From positions 1,488,001-1,552,000 of the forward strand of contig NZ_CP017014.1 of assembly GCF_001767395.1 (NCBI RefSeq): DNA of 64,000 nucleotides, in the 5' to 3' direction. A program made the translations under genes and the position numbers. Position 1 is the stretch's first letter. Each line of letters starts with the position of its first letter. The DNA is from Rhodococcus sp. WMMA185 (GTDB lineage: Bacteria; Actinomycetota; Actinomycetes; Mycobacteriales; Mycobacteriaceae). Of the stretch, positions 9,594 through 19,623 are shown in pieces. The notes beneath the pieces are model-generated. The model saw only the letters and a program-made list of their open reading frames with translations, was not told the DNA's origin and did no database searches.

Positions 9594-9720
9594 TCCGCGC
9601 GACCGACGCGCCCGAATCACACCGAGCCGGCAACCGGGACTGAGCCGACCGGTTCGCCGGTTCGGCGCGGTTGTCGAACGTTCCCACTCGAACTGTACGT
9701 ACTGAGGAGACATAGAGATC

Positions 9721-11424
9721 GTGGCACCTTCTGGATCGGTGCATCCCGTCCGCTCCCTCACCGTTTTCGCGGTGCTCGTGGCGGTTCTGTATGCCCTGGT
9801 GTTCTTCACCGGTGACAAATCCACAACACCCAAGCTGGGCATCGACCTGCAAGGAGGGACCCGAGTCACCCTCACCGCGCGCACCCCGGATGGCAGTAGC
9901 CCGACACCCGACGCCCTGAGGCAAGCGCAGGAGATCATCGAGAGTCGCGTGAACGGTCTCGGCGTCTCCGGCTCCGAGGTGGTCATCGACGGAGAGAACC
10001 TCGTCATCACTGTCCCCGGTGACGACAGTTCGCAGGCTCGCTCTTTGGGCCAGACGGCGCGGCTGTATATACGTCCGGTCCAGACGTCGCAGGCCGCGGC
10101 CATCCCCGGAGGTCAGGCGCCGTCAGGGGAGAGTCCGGACGGAACGGGGGCCCCGGCGGACGGGGGAGCACCGGCAGACGGGGGAGCACCGGCAGACGGG
10201 GCACCCGCACCGCAGAACCGGCCGTTCCCAGCGCAGGATCCGACCACGCCACCGGCGCCGACGGAGGAGCCGACCCCTGCCGGAACGGACGGAGCCGACA
10301 CCACCGATGAAGCTGCCGCCGAGATCGCGGCCGCGCGGGCAACGCGTCAGAGCACCGATCCGACAGTCCAGCAGCAGGCCATGGACACACTCGACTGTTC
10401 GGTGGCGGATCCGCTCCGAGGCAACGACGACCCGACGCTGCCGCTGGTCGCGTGTGACGAGAACGGCCAGTTCGTCTATCTGCTCGAGCCGTCGATCATC
10501 GACGGCCAGGAGATCGACGACGCCACGGCCGGGTTCAACCCCCAGCAGTCGCGGTACGAGGTGAGCCTGACGTTCAAGTCCGGGGCAAGCAACACCTGGG
10601 CAGCGTTCACAGCGCAGAACATCGGCAGGCAGGCAGCGTTCACGCTCGACTCGAAGGTCGTCAGCGCACCCGTCATCCAGGGCGCAACCCCCGCAGGCAG
10701 CGCGACGTCCATCACCGGTCAGTTCACCTCGGAGGAGGCGAACCAACTCGCGAACACGCTGAAGTACGGTTCGCTGCCGCTGTCGTTCGCGTCCTCGGAG
10801 GCCGAGACCGTGTCGGCGACGCTCGGTCTCGCCTCACTGGAGGCGGGTCTGATCGCCGGCCTCGTCGGCCTGGTCCTGGTCTTGCTCTACTGCCTGCTCT
10901 ATTACCGGATACTCGGTGTACTCACCGCGCTGTCGCTGGTGTGCTCCGGGGTCATGGTGTACGCGATCCTGGTGTTGCTCGGCCGGTACATCAACTTCAC
11001 TCTCGACCTCGCGGGTATCGCTGGTCTGATCATCGGTATCGGTATGACGGCCGACTCGTTCGTGGTGTTCTTCGAACGAATCAAGGACGAGATGCGGGAG
11101 GGGCGCAGTTTCCGGTCCGCGGTTCCACGTGGCTGGGCGCGCGCACGACGCACGATTCTCTCCGGTAACGCGGTCAGCTTCATCGCCGCCGCGGTGCTGT
11201 ACGTTCTGGCGATCGGCCAGGTGCGCGGCTTCGCGTTCACCCTCGGCCTGACCACCGTCCTCGACGTCGTGGTGGTGTTCCTGGTGACGTGGCCGCTGGT
11301 CTACATGGCTTCGAGGTCGGCGTTCTGGTCCAAGCCAGGGGCCAACGGGTTGGGCGCGGTGCAGCAGGTCGCCAAGGAACGCAAGGCTGCCGCAGCGGCG
11401 GCGGCGAAGGAGTCACGAGTATGA
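9721..11424 (+). CDS. secD: Protein translocase subunit SecD
   Basis: 567 residues from GTG 9721, after GGAG at 9704-9707. SecD has one N-terminal helix, a large periplasmic region and five C-terminal helices, and uses the proton gradient to help pull exported proteins. Visible signatures are the first-helix motif [13 protein letters not shown] and the RND-type membrane block [19 protein letters not shown]. The periplasmic part has a Pro/Ala/Gly-rich insert at about 135-190 with three tandem ADGGAP-type units. The stop overlaps the secF start by ATGA. Confidence 0.97.
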   Translation: MAPSGSVHPVRSLTVFAVLVAVLYALVFFTGDKSTTPKLGIDLQGGTRVTLTARTPDGSSPTPDALRQAQEIIESRVNGLGVSGSEVVIDGENLVITVPGDDSSQARSLGQTARLYIRPVQTSQAAAIPGGQAPSGESPDGTGAPADGGAPADGGAPADGAPAPQNRPFPAQDPTTPPAPTEEPTPAGTDGADTTDEAAAEIAAARATRQSTDPTVQQQAMDTLDCSVADPLRGNDDPTLPLVACDENGQFVYLLEPSIIDGQEIDDATAGFNPQQSRYEVSLTFKSGASNTWAAFTAQNIGRQAAFTLDSKVVSAPVIQGATPAGSATSITGQFTSEEANQLANTLKYGSLPLSFASSEAETVSATLGLASLEAGLIAGLVGLVLVLLYCLLYYRILGVLTALSLVCSGVMVYAILVLLGRYINFTLDLAGIAGLIIGIGMTADSFVVFFERIKDEMREGRSFRSAVPRGWARARRTILSGNAVSFIAAAVLYVLAIGQVRGFAFTLGLTTVLDVVVVFLVTWPLVYMASRSAFWSKPGANGLGAVQQVAKERKAAAAAAAKESRV

Positions 11425-12656
11425 GCGAATCGACCACGTCGTCTCGGTCCGCAGACCAGACGTCCCCCGATCCTTCGCTGTCCGATTCGGCTGTCGACCA
11501 GTCGTCGATGCCGCATCACAGCTTTCTGTCGCGGCTCTACACCGGAACCGGTGGGTTCGAGGTGGTCGGCCGCCGCCGCTTCTTCTACCTCCTGACCGGC
11601 TCGATCGTGCTGATTTCGCTCCTGAGCATCCTGATCCGTGGGTTCACCCTCGGTATCGATTTCGAGGGAGGGTCTCGGATCCAGTTCCCCGTTGGGGACG
11701 GCGTGAACACCACGCAGGTCGAAACGGTGTACTTCGACGCGCTGGGTATGGAACCGGTGTCGGTGCAGACGGTGGGCTCGGGTTCGGGCGAGACCGTGCT
11801 CATTCGCTCCGAGTCGCTGAACATGACTCAGGTCACGACACTGCAGGACGCGTTGTTCAACCAGTTTCAGCCGGTGGGCAGTGACGGCACGGTCGATAGG
11901 AACGCGATCAGTGTCGCCGAGGTCAGCGAGACCTGGGGTGGCCAGATCACCGAGAAGGCTCTGATCGCGCTGTTGGTGTTCCTCGTGATCGTCAGCGTGT
12001 ACATCGCCGTCCGGTTCGAAAGGGACATGGCGATCGCCGCAATCGCCGCGCTGTTCTTCGACATCACCGTCACCGCAGGCGTCTACTCTTTGATCGGCTT
12101 CGAGGTGACACCTGCCACTGTCATCGGTCTGCTCACCATTCTCGGTTTCTCGCTGTACGACTCCGTGGTGGTGTTCGACAAGGTCGAGGAGAACACGCGG
12201 GGCATCCTGCACCTGAATCGACGCACCTACGCAGAGCAGGCGAACCTGGGTGTCAACCAGACACTCATGCGGTCGATCAACACGACCGTGATCGGCGTGC
12301 TGCCCGTGATCTCGCTGATGGTGGTCGCGGTGTGGATGCTCGGCGTCGGAACCCTCAAGGACCTGGCTCTGGTGCAGCTCGTCGGAATCATCGTCGGCTC
12401 GTACTCGTCGATCTTCTTTGCGACGCCGCTGCTCGTGACCCTCAAGGAGCGGTGGGGACCCGTGGCTGCGCACACGCGCAAGGTGCTCGCTAAACGAGCC
12501 GAGCAAGCGGAGGGGCGAGCGGCGCGGGCCGAGGCTACGGCGGCCGCAGGCGTGTCATCATCGGCCGGCGCTAGTGTTCCACGCGGTCGGAGCGCGGCAA
12601 CGGCCCCCTCTCCAGGGTCACGTCCCACCGGAAAGCACAACAAGAAAAGGCGCTGA
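11421..12656 (+). CDS. secF: Protein translocase subunit SecF
   Basis: 411 residues from ATG 11421, which overlaps the secD stop; the frame is open further upstream inside secD. The family motif [12 protein letters not shown] follows the first membrane helix, and the C-terminal block [19 protein letters not shown] with [25 protein letters not shown] is diagnostic. The last 60 residues are a basic, Ala-rich cytoplasmic tail ending in KHNKKRR. Confidence 0.97.
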   Translation: MSESTTSSRSADQTSPDPSLSDSAVDQSSMPHHSFLSRLYTGTGGFEVVGRRRFFYLLTGSIVLISLLSILIRGFTLGIDFEGGSRIQFPVGDGVNTTQVETVYFDALGMEPVSVQTVGSGSGETVLIRSESLNMTQVTTLQDALFNQFQPVGSDGTVDRNAISVAEVSETWGGQITEKALIALLVFLVIVSVYIAVRFERDMAIAAIAALFFDITVTAGVYSLIGFEVTPATVIGLLTILGFSLYDSVVVFDKVEENTRGILHLNRRTYAEQANLGVNQTLMRSINTTVIGVLPVISLMVVAVWMLGVGTLKDLALVQLVGIIVGSYSSIFFATPLLVTLKERWGPVAAHTRKVLAKRAEQAEGRAARAEATAAAGVSSSAGASVPRGRSAATAPSPGSRPTGKHNKKRR

Positions 12657-12658
12657 CA

Positions 12659-14413
12659 TTGCCCGGATCGAACACCACCCGTAGCGGTGTGCGCGCCCGA
12701 TTCGGCAGAAGAGCCGTCGTAGCCGGAGCCGGTGTTGCCGCGACGGCGCTCCTCGCCGGATTGCTCGTCGGGTGTTCCGAGGAGGGCGAGCAGATTCCGA
12801 CGATCGGGTACGCGATCGACAGCACCGTCACGACGTATAACGCCAACAGTGCGGCAGGGGCAGTCTCGGGCGCGCGTCAGGCATTCGCGCGGGTGCTGCC
12901 GGGGTTCACGTACACGGGGCCGGAGGGTGGGCCCGTGGCCGATACCGATATCGGAACGGCCAACATCACGCCGGGCGAGTCCCTCACGGTTCGGTACGAG
13001 CTCAACCCGAACTCGGTGTACTCCGACGGTGTACCGATGTCCTGCGACGACCTCATGCTGGCGTGGGCGGCGAACAGCGGTCGCTTCACTCAATCGAACG
13101 ACGAGGGCGTGACGGTCCCGATGTTCGATGCGGCGAGCACCGCCGGCTACTCCGACATCGACCGGATCGACTGCCGGAGCGGGGCGAAGGATGCAATCGT
13201 CACCTTCAAACCGGATCGGTACGTCATCGATTGGAAGTCGCTGTTCAGTGCGACGGAGATGATGCCGGCTCACATCGTCGCCAACGCGACCGGCATCCCC
13301 GACATCGTTGCGGCAGTGCAGGATGCGGACAACGAGGTCATGGCCCGCATCGCGGACTTCTGGAACGGTGCGTGGACGATGACCCCTGGGGGGCTCGACC
13401 TCACGCTGTTCCCGGCATCGGGCCCCTACAAGATCGAATCGTTCTCCGAGGATGGCGGTCTCGTTCTCGTGGCCAACGATCGCTGGTGGGGCAACCGCCC
13501 CGCCACCTCCCGGATCGTCGTGTGGCCCAAGTTTTCCGACGTGAACGCGAAGATTGCGGATGGCACGGTCGAGGTTCTCGACGTCGCAACAGGATCGGTG
13601 CCGGGGATGAACCTCGATGGTTTCGATGTGACGGAAGTGCCGTCCTTCAGCGTCGAGCAGTTCATCCTCTCCACGTCCGGCGTGTTCGAGGACCCGGCCG
13701 CGCGACGGGCGTTCGCGCTGTGCCTGCCCCGTGAGGAGATGGCATCGAAGTTCGGCGCCCCGTCGGGGCCGGAAGGGACCGCGGGATCGGCAGACACGCG
13801 TTTCGTTCCTCCGGACAGTCTCGTCTACCGTGCGGCAGCCGACACCGTGAACGGCCGGTACAAGGCGCCTGATACCGAGGCCTCGGCCGCCGCACTCGCC
13901 GAGATCGACGACCCGTCGCCGACCGTGCGCATCGGGTATCTGGGGCCGGATCCGCGACGCGCCGAGATCGTGGCCGACGCGGCCGCCGCGTGCGCACCGG
14001 CGGGGATCACCGTGCAGGACGTCGGATCACCGGAGTTCACACCGTCGATGCTGCGTGACGGGCAGGTGGATGCGGTGCTCGCGGGCACGGCGTCAGCGCC
14101 CGGCGCTGCGGGTACGGCGGCGGACACCACGGCGATGTACGCCCTGCGCAGTGGTATCGGGTCGAACTTCGGCAACTATGCCAACGGCCGGATCGACGAG
14201 ATCGTCGACCAGCTCGCGGTCGACGGATTCATCGGCACCCAGCTTGCGCTGTCGACCGAGGCGGAGAACATCCTGTGGTCGGAGATGCCCACGGTGCCTC
14301 TGTTCCATCAAGCCCGCTCCATCGCCTTCGCGTCGGGCCTGCAAGCCGGAACGGTCAACCCGACACGCTCGGGGGCCGGCTGGAACATGGACAGATGGAT
14401 CTTTGTCAGGTGA
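12659..14413 (+). CDS. ABC transporter substrate-binding lipoprotein, family 5 (peptide/nickel type)
   Basis: 584 residues from TTG 12659, three bases after the secF stop. The N-terminus is a lipoprotein signal: RRAVVAGAGVAATALLAGLLVGC, with the lipobox LLVGC giving Cys at about position 40. The mature protein looks like an extracellular solute-binding protein family 5 domain (SVYSDGVPMSCDDLMLAWAAN, GPYKIESF, WWGNRP). M. tuberculosis Rv2585c is a lipoprotein in the same place between secF and relA. No permease or ATPase genes are nearby, so it may serve another transporter or have a different role. Confidence 0.88.
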   Translation: MPGSNTTRSGVRARFGRRAVVAGAGVAATALLAGLLVGCSEEGEQIPTIGYAIDSTVTTYNANSAAGAVSGARQAFARVLPGFTYTGPEGGPVADTDIGTANITPGESLTVRYELNPNSVYSDGVPMSCDDLMLAWAANSGRFTQSNDEGVTVPMFDAASTAGYSDIDRIDCRSGAKDAIVTFKPDRYVIDWKSLFSATEMMPAHIVANATGIPDIVAAVQDADNEVMARIADFWNGAWTMTPGGLDLTLFPASGPYKIESFSEDGGLVLVANDRWWGNRPATSRIVVWPKFSDVNAKIADGTVEVLDVATGSVPGMNLDGFDVTEVPSFSVEQFILSTSGVFEDPAARRAFALCLPREEMASKFGAPSGPEGTAGSADTRFVPPDSLVYRAAADTVNGRYKAPDTEASAAALAEIDDPSPTVRIGYLGPDPRRAEIVADAAAACAPAGITVQDVGSPEFTPSMLRDGQVDAVLAGTASAPGAAGTAADTTAMYALRSGIGSNFGNYANGRIDEIVDQLAVDGFIGTQLALSTEAENILWSEMPTVPLFHQARSIAFASGLQAGTVNPTRSGAGWNMDRWIFVR

Positions 14414-14530
14414 TCGATCGACACAGTAGAAATCGACACAGCAGAAGTGGCATCGTCTCCGAGCCCGACCGCTGGGCCGGGTAACTTCGTCAGTACTAAT
14501 GTTATTGCTGGTGGCCCCTCACGGTCGCCG

Positions 14531-14567
14531 GGGCGCTGGTCTGAGAAGGACTAGGCGCGCAGCGCCC
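14531..14567 (+). promoter_or_regulatory. Hairpin in the relA leader
   Basis: GGGCGCT (14531-14537) pairs with AGCGCCC (14561-14567) around a 23-base loop, shortly before the relA ribosome site. The rest of 14414-14595 has short direct repeats (ATCGACACAG-T/C-AGAA near 14416-14446) and no gene. It could be a terminator for the lipoprotein gene or a leader element for relA. Confidence 0.35.
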
Positions 14568-14595
14568 GAGTCGTTCGGTGGTAGGAGGTGACGGC

Positions 14596-16971
14596 ATGAC
14601 TTCGAATCTTGATCGATCGCAGAACACGGAATCAACCTCGTCCAAGCAGTCCGATGCCGAGTCACCTGCAGTGAATCAGGCTTCCGGCGACAGTCGCGGA
14701 ACGCAGGGAGTGGCCGTTCCGGCTTCCGCATCGCGCCGGGTACGGGCGCGGCTTGCCAGGCGGATCACGGGGCAACGGAACACCGCGATCCGTCCGGTTC
14801 TCGAACCCCTCGTCAGCCTGCACCGGGAGCTGTACCCCAAGGCCGACCTCGCGATCCTTCAACGCGCCTACGATGTCGCCGAGGAGCAGCACGCCGACCA
14901 GCGCCGCAAGTCGGGTGATCCGTACATTACGCACCCACTCGCGGTGGCAAGCATCCTCGCCGAGTTGGGGATGGACACGACCACACTGGTCGCGGCCCTT
15001 CTGCACGACACCATCGAAGACACCGGGTACTCCGTCGAGCAGCTGACCGCCGAGTTCGGCGAAGAGGTGGCGCATCTCGTCGACGGGGTCACCAAACTCG
15101 ACAAGGTGGTTCTCGGCAACGCCGCCGAGGGCGAGACCATCCGCAAGATGATCATCGCGATGGCCCGCGACCCTCGTGTACTCGTGATCAAGGTGGCCGA
15201 TCGGCTCCACAACATGCGGACGATGCGATTCCTGCCACCCGAGAAGCAGGCACGCAAGGCCCGCGAAACCCTAGAGGTGATTGCGCCCCTCGCGCACCGA
15301 TTGGGAATGGCAACCGTCAAGTGGGAGCTCGAGGATCTGTCGTTCGCGATTCTGCATCCCAAGAAGTACGAGGAGATCGTGCGCCTCGTCGCGGACCGCG
15401 CACCTTCGCGAGACACCTACCTCGCGAAAGTGCGTGCGCAGATCAACGCGACCCTGACGGCGTCGCGTATCAATGCGATCGTCGAGGGCAGGCCGAAGCA
15501 CTACTGGTCGATCTACCAGAAGATGATCGTCAAGGGCCGCGATTTCGACGACATCCACGACCTGGTCGGTGTGCGGATTCTCTGCGACGAGGTCCGTGAA
15601 TGCTACGCGGCGGTCGGTGTGGTCCACTCGCTGTGGCAGCCGATGGCGGGCAGGTTCAAGGACTACATCGCTCAGCCGCGGTACGGGGTCTACCAATCCC
15701 TGCACACCACGGTCGTCGGCCCTGAGGGCAAACCGCTCGAGGTGCAGATTCGCACCCACGACATGCACCGGACCGCGGAGTTCGGTATCGCCGCACACTG
15801 GCGGTACAAGGAGACCAAGGGCAAACATTCGGGCGACGCCACCGAGACCGATGACATGGCGTGGATGCGCCAACTGCTCGACTGGCAGCGCGAGGCCGCC
15901 GACCCGGGGGAGTTCCTCGAGTCGCTCCGCTACGACCTCGCGGTCAAAGAGATCTTCGTCTTCACCCCGAAGGGCGACGTGATCACGCTGCCCACGGGGT
16001 CGACACCGGTCGATTTCGCTTACGCGGTGCACACCGAGGTCGGGCACCGGTGTATCGGTGCGCGGGTCAACGGCCGACTGGTGGCGCTCGAGCGCAAACT
16101 CGAGAACGGTGAGGTGGTGGACGTCTTCACCTCCAAGGCGGCCACCGCGGGCCCCAGTCGCGACTGGCAGTCGTTCGTCGTCTCCCCGAGAGCCAAGACG
16201 AAGATTCGGCAGTGGTTCGCCAAGGAACGCCGCGAAGAGGCGCTCGAGGCCGGCAAGGACGCCATCGCCAAGGAAGTCCGGCGAGTGGGTCTGCCGCTGC
16301 AACGCCTGATGAACGCCGAATCGATGTCGTCCATCGCGCACGAGTTGCACTACACCGATGTGTCGATGCTCTACACCGCTGTCGGCGAGCACCACGTGTC
16401 GGCGCAGCACGTGGTGCAACGTCTGGTGGCCCATCTCGGGGGTGTCGGCGACGTCGAGGAGGAACTGGCCGAGAGGTCCACCCCGTCCTCCATCGCGATG
16501 CGTCCACGGACCAGCGGTGATGTCGGCGTGCTCGTTCCCGGGGCCGAAGGCACGGTCGTGAAGCTGGCCAAGTGCTGCACACCGGTGCCTGGTGACGAGA
16601 TCATGGGCTTCGTGACCAGGGGTGGGATGGTCAGTGTCCACCGAACCGATTGCACCAACGCCGGATCGCTGCGGGCGCAGTCCGAGCGCATCATCGAGGT
16701 CGAATGGGCTCCCTCGACATCGTCGCTCTTCCTGGTGGCCATCCAGATCGAAGCGCTCGATCGGCACCGACTGCTCTCGGACGTGACGAAGGCCCTCGCG
16801 GACGAGAAGGTCAACATCCTGTCGGCGTCGGTGACGACATCAGGCGACCGAGTGGCGGTCAGTAAGTTCACGTTCGAGATGGGCGACCCCAAACATCTCG
16901 GACACGTCCTCAACGTCGTCCGCAACGTCGAGGGCGTCTACGACGTCTACCGAGTGACCTCCGCGGGGTGA
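14596..16971 (+). CDS. relA: Bifunctional (p)ppGpp synthetase/hydrolase, RelA/SpoT family
   Basis: 791 residues from ATG 14596, with GGAGG just upstream; GTG 14578 is a weaker alternative. Domains in order: unstructured N-terminus (1-60), HD hydrolase (HD at 137-138 in LLHDTIED), synthetase ([24 protein letters not shown]), TGS ([14 protein letters not shown]), a conserved CC-containing region ([12 protein letters not shown]) and a C-terminal ACT domain. It makes and degrades the alarmone in the stringent response. In M. tuberculosis apt lies between the lipoprotein gene and relA; it is missing here. Confidence 0.97.
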   Translation: MTSNLDRSQNTESTSSKQSDAESPAVNQASGDSRGTQGVAVPASASRRVRARLARRITGQRNTAIRPVLEPLVSLHRELYPKADLAILQRAYDVAEEQHADQRRKSGDPYITHPLAVASILAELGMDTTTLVAALLHDTIEDTGYSVEQLTAEFGEEVAHLVDGVTKLDKVVLGNAAEGETIRKMIIAMARDPRVLVIKVADRLHNMRTMRFLPPEKQARKARETLEVIAPLAHRLGMATVKWELEDLSFAILHPKKYEEIVRLVADRAPSRDTYLAKVRAQINATLTASRINAIVEGRPKHYWSIYQKMIVKGRDFDDIHDLVGVRILCDEVRECYAAVGVVHSLWQPMAGRFKDYIAQPRYGVYQSLHTTVVGPEGKPLEVQIRTHDMHRTAEFGIAAHWRYKETKGKHSGDATETDDMAWMRQLLDWQREAADPGEFLESLRYDLAVKEIFVFTPKGDVITLPTGSTPVDFAYAVHTEVGHRCIGARVNGRLVALERKLENGEVVDVFTSKAATAGPSRDWQSFVVSPRAKTKIRQWFAKERREEALEAGKDAIAKEVRRVGLPLQRLMNAESMSSIAHELHYTDVSMLYTAVGEHHVSAQHVVQRLVAHLGGVGDVEEELAERSTPSSIAMRPRTSGDVGVLVPGAEGTVVKLAKCCTPVPGDEIMGFVTRGGMVSVHRTDCTNAGSLRAQSERIIEVEWAPSTSSLFLVAIQIEALDRHRLLSDVTKALADEKVNILSASVTTSGDRVAVSKFTFEMGDPKHLGHVLNVVRNVEGVYDVYRVTSAG

Positions 16972-17061
16972 CGACCCAGGATTTCCCCATAGATATACAT
17001 CCGGCGCTTGTCCCGCAGGCCTGACGACTGTCCGCCACGCCCATACGAATCGAGGTTCGCG

Positions 17062-17388
17062 ATGATTTTCATTGTGGTGAAGTTCAACGTTCTCGACAGC
17101 CACCGGGACGATTGGCTGAACCTGACGAGAGAGTTCACGGAAGCGACGAGGGCGGAACCCGGGAACCTCTGGTACGACTGGTCTCACAGCGTGGACAACC
17201 CCAACGAGTACGTTCTGGTCGAGGGATTCCGGGACGCGCAGGCCGGTGCCGAGCACGTCAACTCCGAGCACTTCCGCCGGGGCATGGAAACAATGCGGCC
17301 GGCGCTGAGTGAAACGCCTCGGATCATCAATACCGAGATTCCCGGAGTCGAGTGGTCTTCGATGGGTGAACTCGAAATCACGCGGTAA
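17062..17388 (+). CDS. Antibiotic biosynthesis monooxygenase (ABM) domain protein
   Basis: 108 residues from ATG 17062 (GAGG upstream); an earlier in-frame GTG/ATG is less likely. The single ABM ferredoxin-like fold is recognisable from IFIVVKFNVLDSHRDDWLNLTREFTEATRAEPGNLWYDW and EYVLVEGFRDAQAGAEHVNSEHF. Such YgiN-like proteins are small dimeric quinol or haem-type monooxygenases or stress proteins. It converges with the flavin monooxygenase gene, overlapping it by 11 bp at the 3' ends, and marks the left edge of the accessory block after relA. Confidence 0.85.
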   Translation: MIFIVVKFNVLDSHRDDWLNLTREFTEATRAEPGNLWYDWSHSVDNPNEYVLVEGFRDAQAGAEHVNSEHFRRGMETMRPALSETPRIINTEIPGVEWSSMGELEITR

Positions 17389-18832
17389 TCGCCGTTGGGT
17401 CCGATGTCGCGTTCCCGGCATCGGCCGTCCACTCGAGGAGAACCTCGCGCCACCCGCCCGTCGCGCTGACGCCCGTCCAGGCGATGTATCCGTCGGGGCG
17501 CACGAGCAGCGCCGGCCCGTCGCCCATCCGGGAGACCGCATGGACGCCGTCGGGTGGCGGTGCATCCCGCTCGGTGACGAGAACCGGTCCGCCCGAACGC
17601 ATCACCTCGTACAAGGGCCCGTGGTTGGTGCGGAGGTCGGCGGCGCGCCGGCCCACCAGAGGGTGCTCACCCCGCCTGCGGCCGTAGTCGATGCTGATGC
17701 CAGAAAATCTGCCTGCGACCGCGTCTCCGATCGGAGGGAATCGCAGCAACGAGGCGACGACCACGTTGCGAACCTGCCGGAGAATCCATGGGCGTACCGT
17801 CATCATCCGGATCGTGGCACCGCTCGTGCGCAGAACGAGTTTTCCGATCGGATGTCTCTCGGCGTGGTAGCTGTCGAGTAGTGATTCGTCTGCGCCATCG
17901 AGTACAGCCGCCAGCTTCCACCCCAGGTTGACCGCGTCCTGGATGCCGGTATTCATGCCTTGCGCGCCCGCGGGCGAATGGACGTGTGCGGCATCGCCGG
18001 CGAGGAACACGCGGCCGGTGCGGTACTGCGGCACCTGCCGTTCGTCGCTGTGGAAACGCGACGACCAGCGCACGCTGCCCAACCCGTAGTCGGTCCCCAT
18101 TGCGCTGCGGATCGTGCTGCGCAGCTCCTCCGGGTCGACCGGGGCGCTGTCGTCGACCTGGTGATTGCGGTTCCAGGCGATGGCACGAAAGAGTCCGTCG
18201 CGGTAGGGGGCCAGGAACGCGAATCCGTCGCGGACGGCGTTGACGGCTAGCAGACTCTCGGGCGGATCCGCCAACTCGACGTCGGCGAGCATGATCGACC
18301 GCAGTATGCCTTTGCCGGGGAACGGCTGGCCGATGAGCCCCCGCACCGTGCTGTGTGCACCGTCCGCCCCGACCGCGTAGCGCGCGTGGAAGGTGTGCAC
18401 CTGTCCCGATGCGTCGCGACCCTGGACGTGCACGCTGTCCTCGTCCTGTTCGACGGAGGTCACGGTGATTCCGCGGATGATGTCGGCTCCACGCTCTTGT
18501 GCGTGCTCTTCGATGGCCCGGTCCACGTTTTCTTGAGGGGTGACGACGACGAACGGGAACCGGGATGCGAGCCTGCCGAGGTTCAACGTCGCGCCTCGCC
18601 ACAGCTTCAGACCCGGCAAGGAGGCGCCGTTCGCCACGAGTTGATCCGCGAGTCCGCGTGAATCCAGGGTCTCGAGCGTGCGGGCGTGGACCCCGAAGGC
18701 TCGGCTGAGCTGTGACGGGGCGGGGCGCTTGTCCAGCACGGTAACCGTGCGGCCTGCCAACGCTACCTCACCGGCGAGCATCGATCCGGTGGGCCCGGCT
18801 CCGATCACCACGACGTCGATGTGTCGCTCCAT
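17378..18832 (-). CDS. FAD-dependent aromatic monooxygenase (PheA/TfdB family)
   Basis: 484 residues from ATG 18832, preceded by GGGAGG; the frame extends to 18922 through the operator region, which is rejected. Motifs are the FAD dinucleotide fold VVVIGAGPTGSMLAGEVALAG, the DG motif GADGAHSTVRGLIG, and GRVFLAGDAAHVHSPAGAQGMNTGIQDAVNLGWKLA. The thioredoxin-like C-terminus (LLVRPDGYIAWTG) fits phenol 2-monooxygenase relatives that hydroxylate aromatics with NAD(P)H and O2. It is divergent from a TetR gene, with two matching palindromes between, so repression by that TetR and induction by a ligand are likely. Confidence 0.92.
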   Translation of the reverse strand: MERHIDVVVIGAGPTGSMLAGEVALAGRTVTVLDKRPAPSQLSRAFGVHARTLETLDSRGLADQLVANGASLPGLKLWRGATLNLGRLASRFPFVVVTPQENVDRAIEEHAQERGADIIRGITVTSVEQDEDSVHVQGRDASGQVHTFHARYAVGADGAHSTVRGLIGQPFPGKGILRSIMLADVELADPPESLLAVNAVRDGFAFLAPYRDGLFRAIAWNRNHQVDDSAPVDPEELRSTIRSAMGTDYGLGSVRWSSRFHSDERQVPQYRTGRVFLAGDAAHVHSPAGAQGMNTGIQDAVNLGWKLAAVLDGADESLLDSYHAERHPIGKLVLRTSGATIRMMTVRPWILRQVRNVVVASLLRFPPIGDAVAGRFSGISIDYGRRRGEHPLVGRRAADLRTNHGPLYEVMRSGGPVLVTERDAPPPDGVHAVSRMGDGPALLVRPDGYIAWTGVSATGGWREVLLEWTADAGNATSDPTAITA

Positions 18833-18872
18833 GACGGCCTCCCGTCGATCGTCGCCGATTCCGGCGCGACCG

Positions 18873-18888
18873 GTCAACAACTGTTGAC
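18873..18888. promoter_or_regulatory. TetR operator candidate O1
   Basis: GTCAACA-AC-TGTTGAC, a perfect 7-bp inverted repeat. It shares its core with O2 at 18915-18936 and lies 41 bp upstream of the flavin monooxygenase start. Confidence 0.75.
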
Positions 18889-18914
18889 TCTCACGGTAGT
18901 CCTGTTGTCGTGCG

Positions 18915-18936
18915 GTAGTCAACAGTTGTTGACTAC
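18915..18936. promoter_or_regulatory. TetR operator candidate O2
   Basis: GTAGTCAACA and TGTTGACTAC form a perfect 10-bp inverted repeat around GT. It ends 9 bp before the tetR start codon, so binding would block tetR as well as the divergent monooxygenase. Centre-to-centre distance to O1 is 45 bp, about four helical turns. Confidence 0.8.
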
Positions 18937-18945
18937 ACTCGGGGG

Positions 18946-19506
18946 ATGCCCGAACGACGCGCCCGTTCCGCTGCCGCCACCCGTGCCGCCATCCTCGACG
19001 CCGCCCGCACCCGATTCGGCGCCGAGGGTTACGAGCGCACCACGATGCGGGCCATCGCGTCGGATGTGGGGGTCGACCCGGCGTTGGTGATTCGCTACTT
19101 CACCAACAAGCAATCCCTGTTCGCCGAGGCGGCCGAATTCGATCTGGACCTACCCGACCTCCGGGGCGTGGCGGTGGAGGACCTCGCCACTGTTCTGATG
19201 CCGCGGTTCATCGCCGTGTGGGAGAAGGACGGTACGTTCCTACCCCTGCTCCGTGCGTCGGCGACCAGTCCGCAGGCCGCCGAGACGATGCTGCAGGTGT
19301 TCGCTGGTCAGGTGGCGCCCGCCCTCGGCGTGGTGGCGGTGGATCGCGCGCAGGAGCGTGCCGCCCTGGTGGGGTCGCAGATACTCGGACTGGCGTTCTC
19401 CCGGTACGTCCTTCGTGTTCCGCCGTTGGCGGAGATGGAGCCCGCACAGTTGGCGCGGTGGATCGGTCCGGTGCTCGAGCACTATCTCACCGACGACCCG
19501 GGATAG
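18946..19506 (+). CDS. TetR-family transcriptional repressor
   Basis: 186 residues. The N-terminal helix-turn-helix is clear (TRAAILDAARTRFGAEGYERTTMRAIASDVGVDPALVIRYFTNKQSLF). The C-terminal part matches the TetR_C layout with the actinobacterial ending LARWIGPVLEHYLT. It is divergent from the flavin monooxygenase with twin palindromic operators in the gap, so it probably controls both genes. The start ATG 18946 lies so close to O2 that the transcript may have almost no leader. Confidence 0.92.
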   Translation: MPERRARSAAATRAAILDAARTRFGAEGYERTTMRAIASDVGVDPALVIRYFTNKQSLFAEAAEFDLDLPDLRGVAVEDLATVLMPRFIAVWEKDGTFLPLLRASATSPQAAETMLQVFAGQVAPALGVVAVDRAQERAALVGSQILGLAFSRYVLRVPPLAEMEPAQLARWIGPVLEHYLTDDPG

Positions 19507-19623
19507 CGCGAGGCCGTTCCATCGCATCAACGCAGACGCGGCGCGAACGTGGATACAGTGGTCGAGGACGGTATCGGACAAATCCTCCGACGATCACGCC
19601 GGGGGATGCGCGAGGGAGGCGTC

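Noticed and set aside
15271..16767. 498-codon minus-strand frame
   Set aside because: It lies antisense inside relA, and relA motifs are intact throughout.
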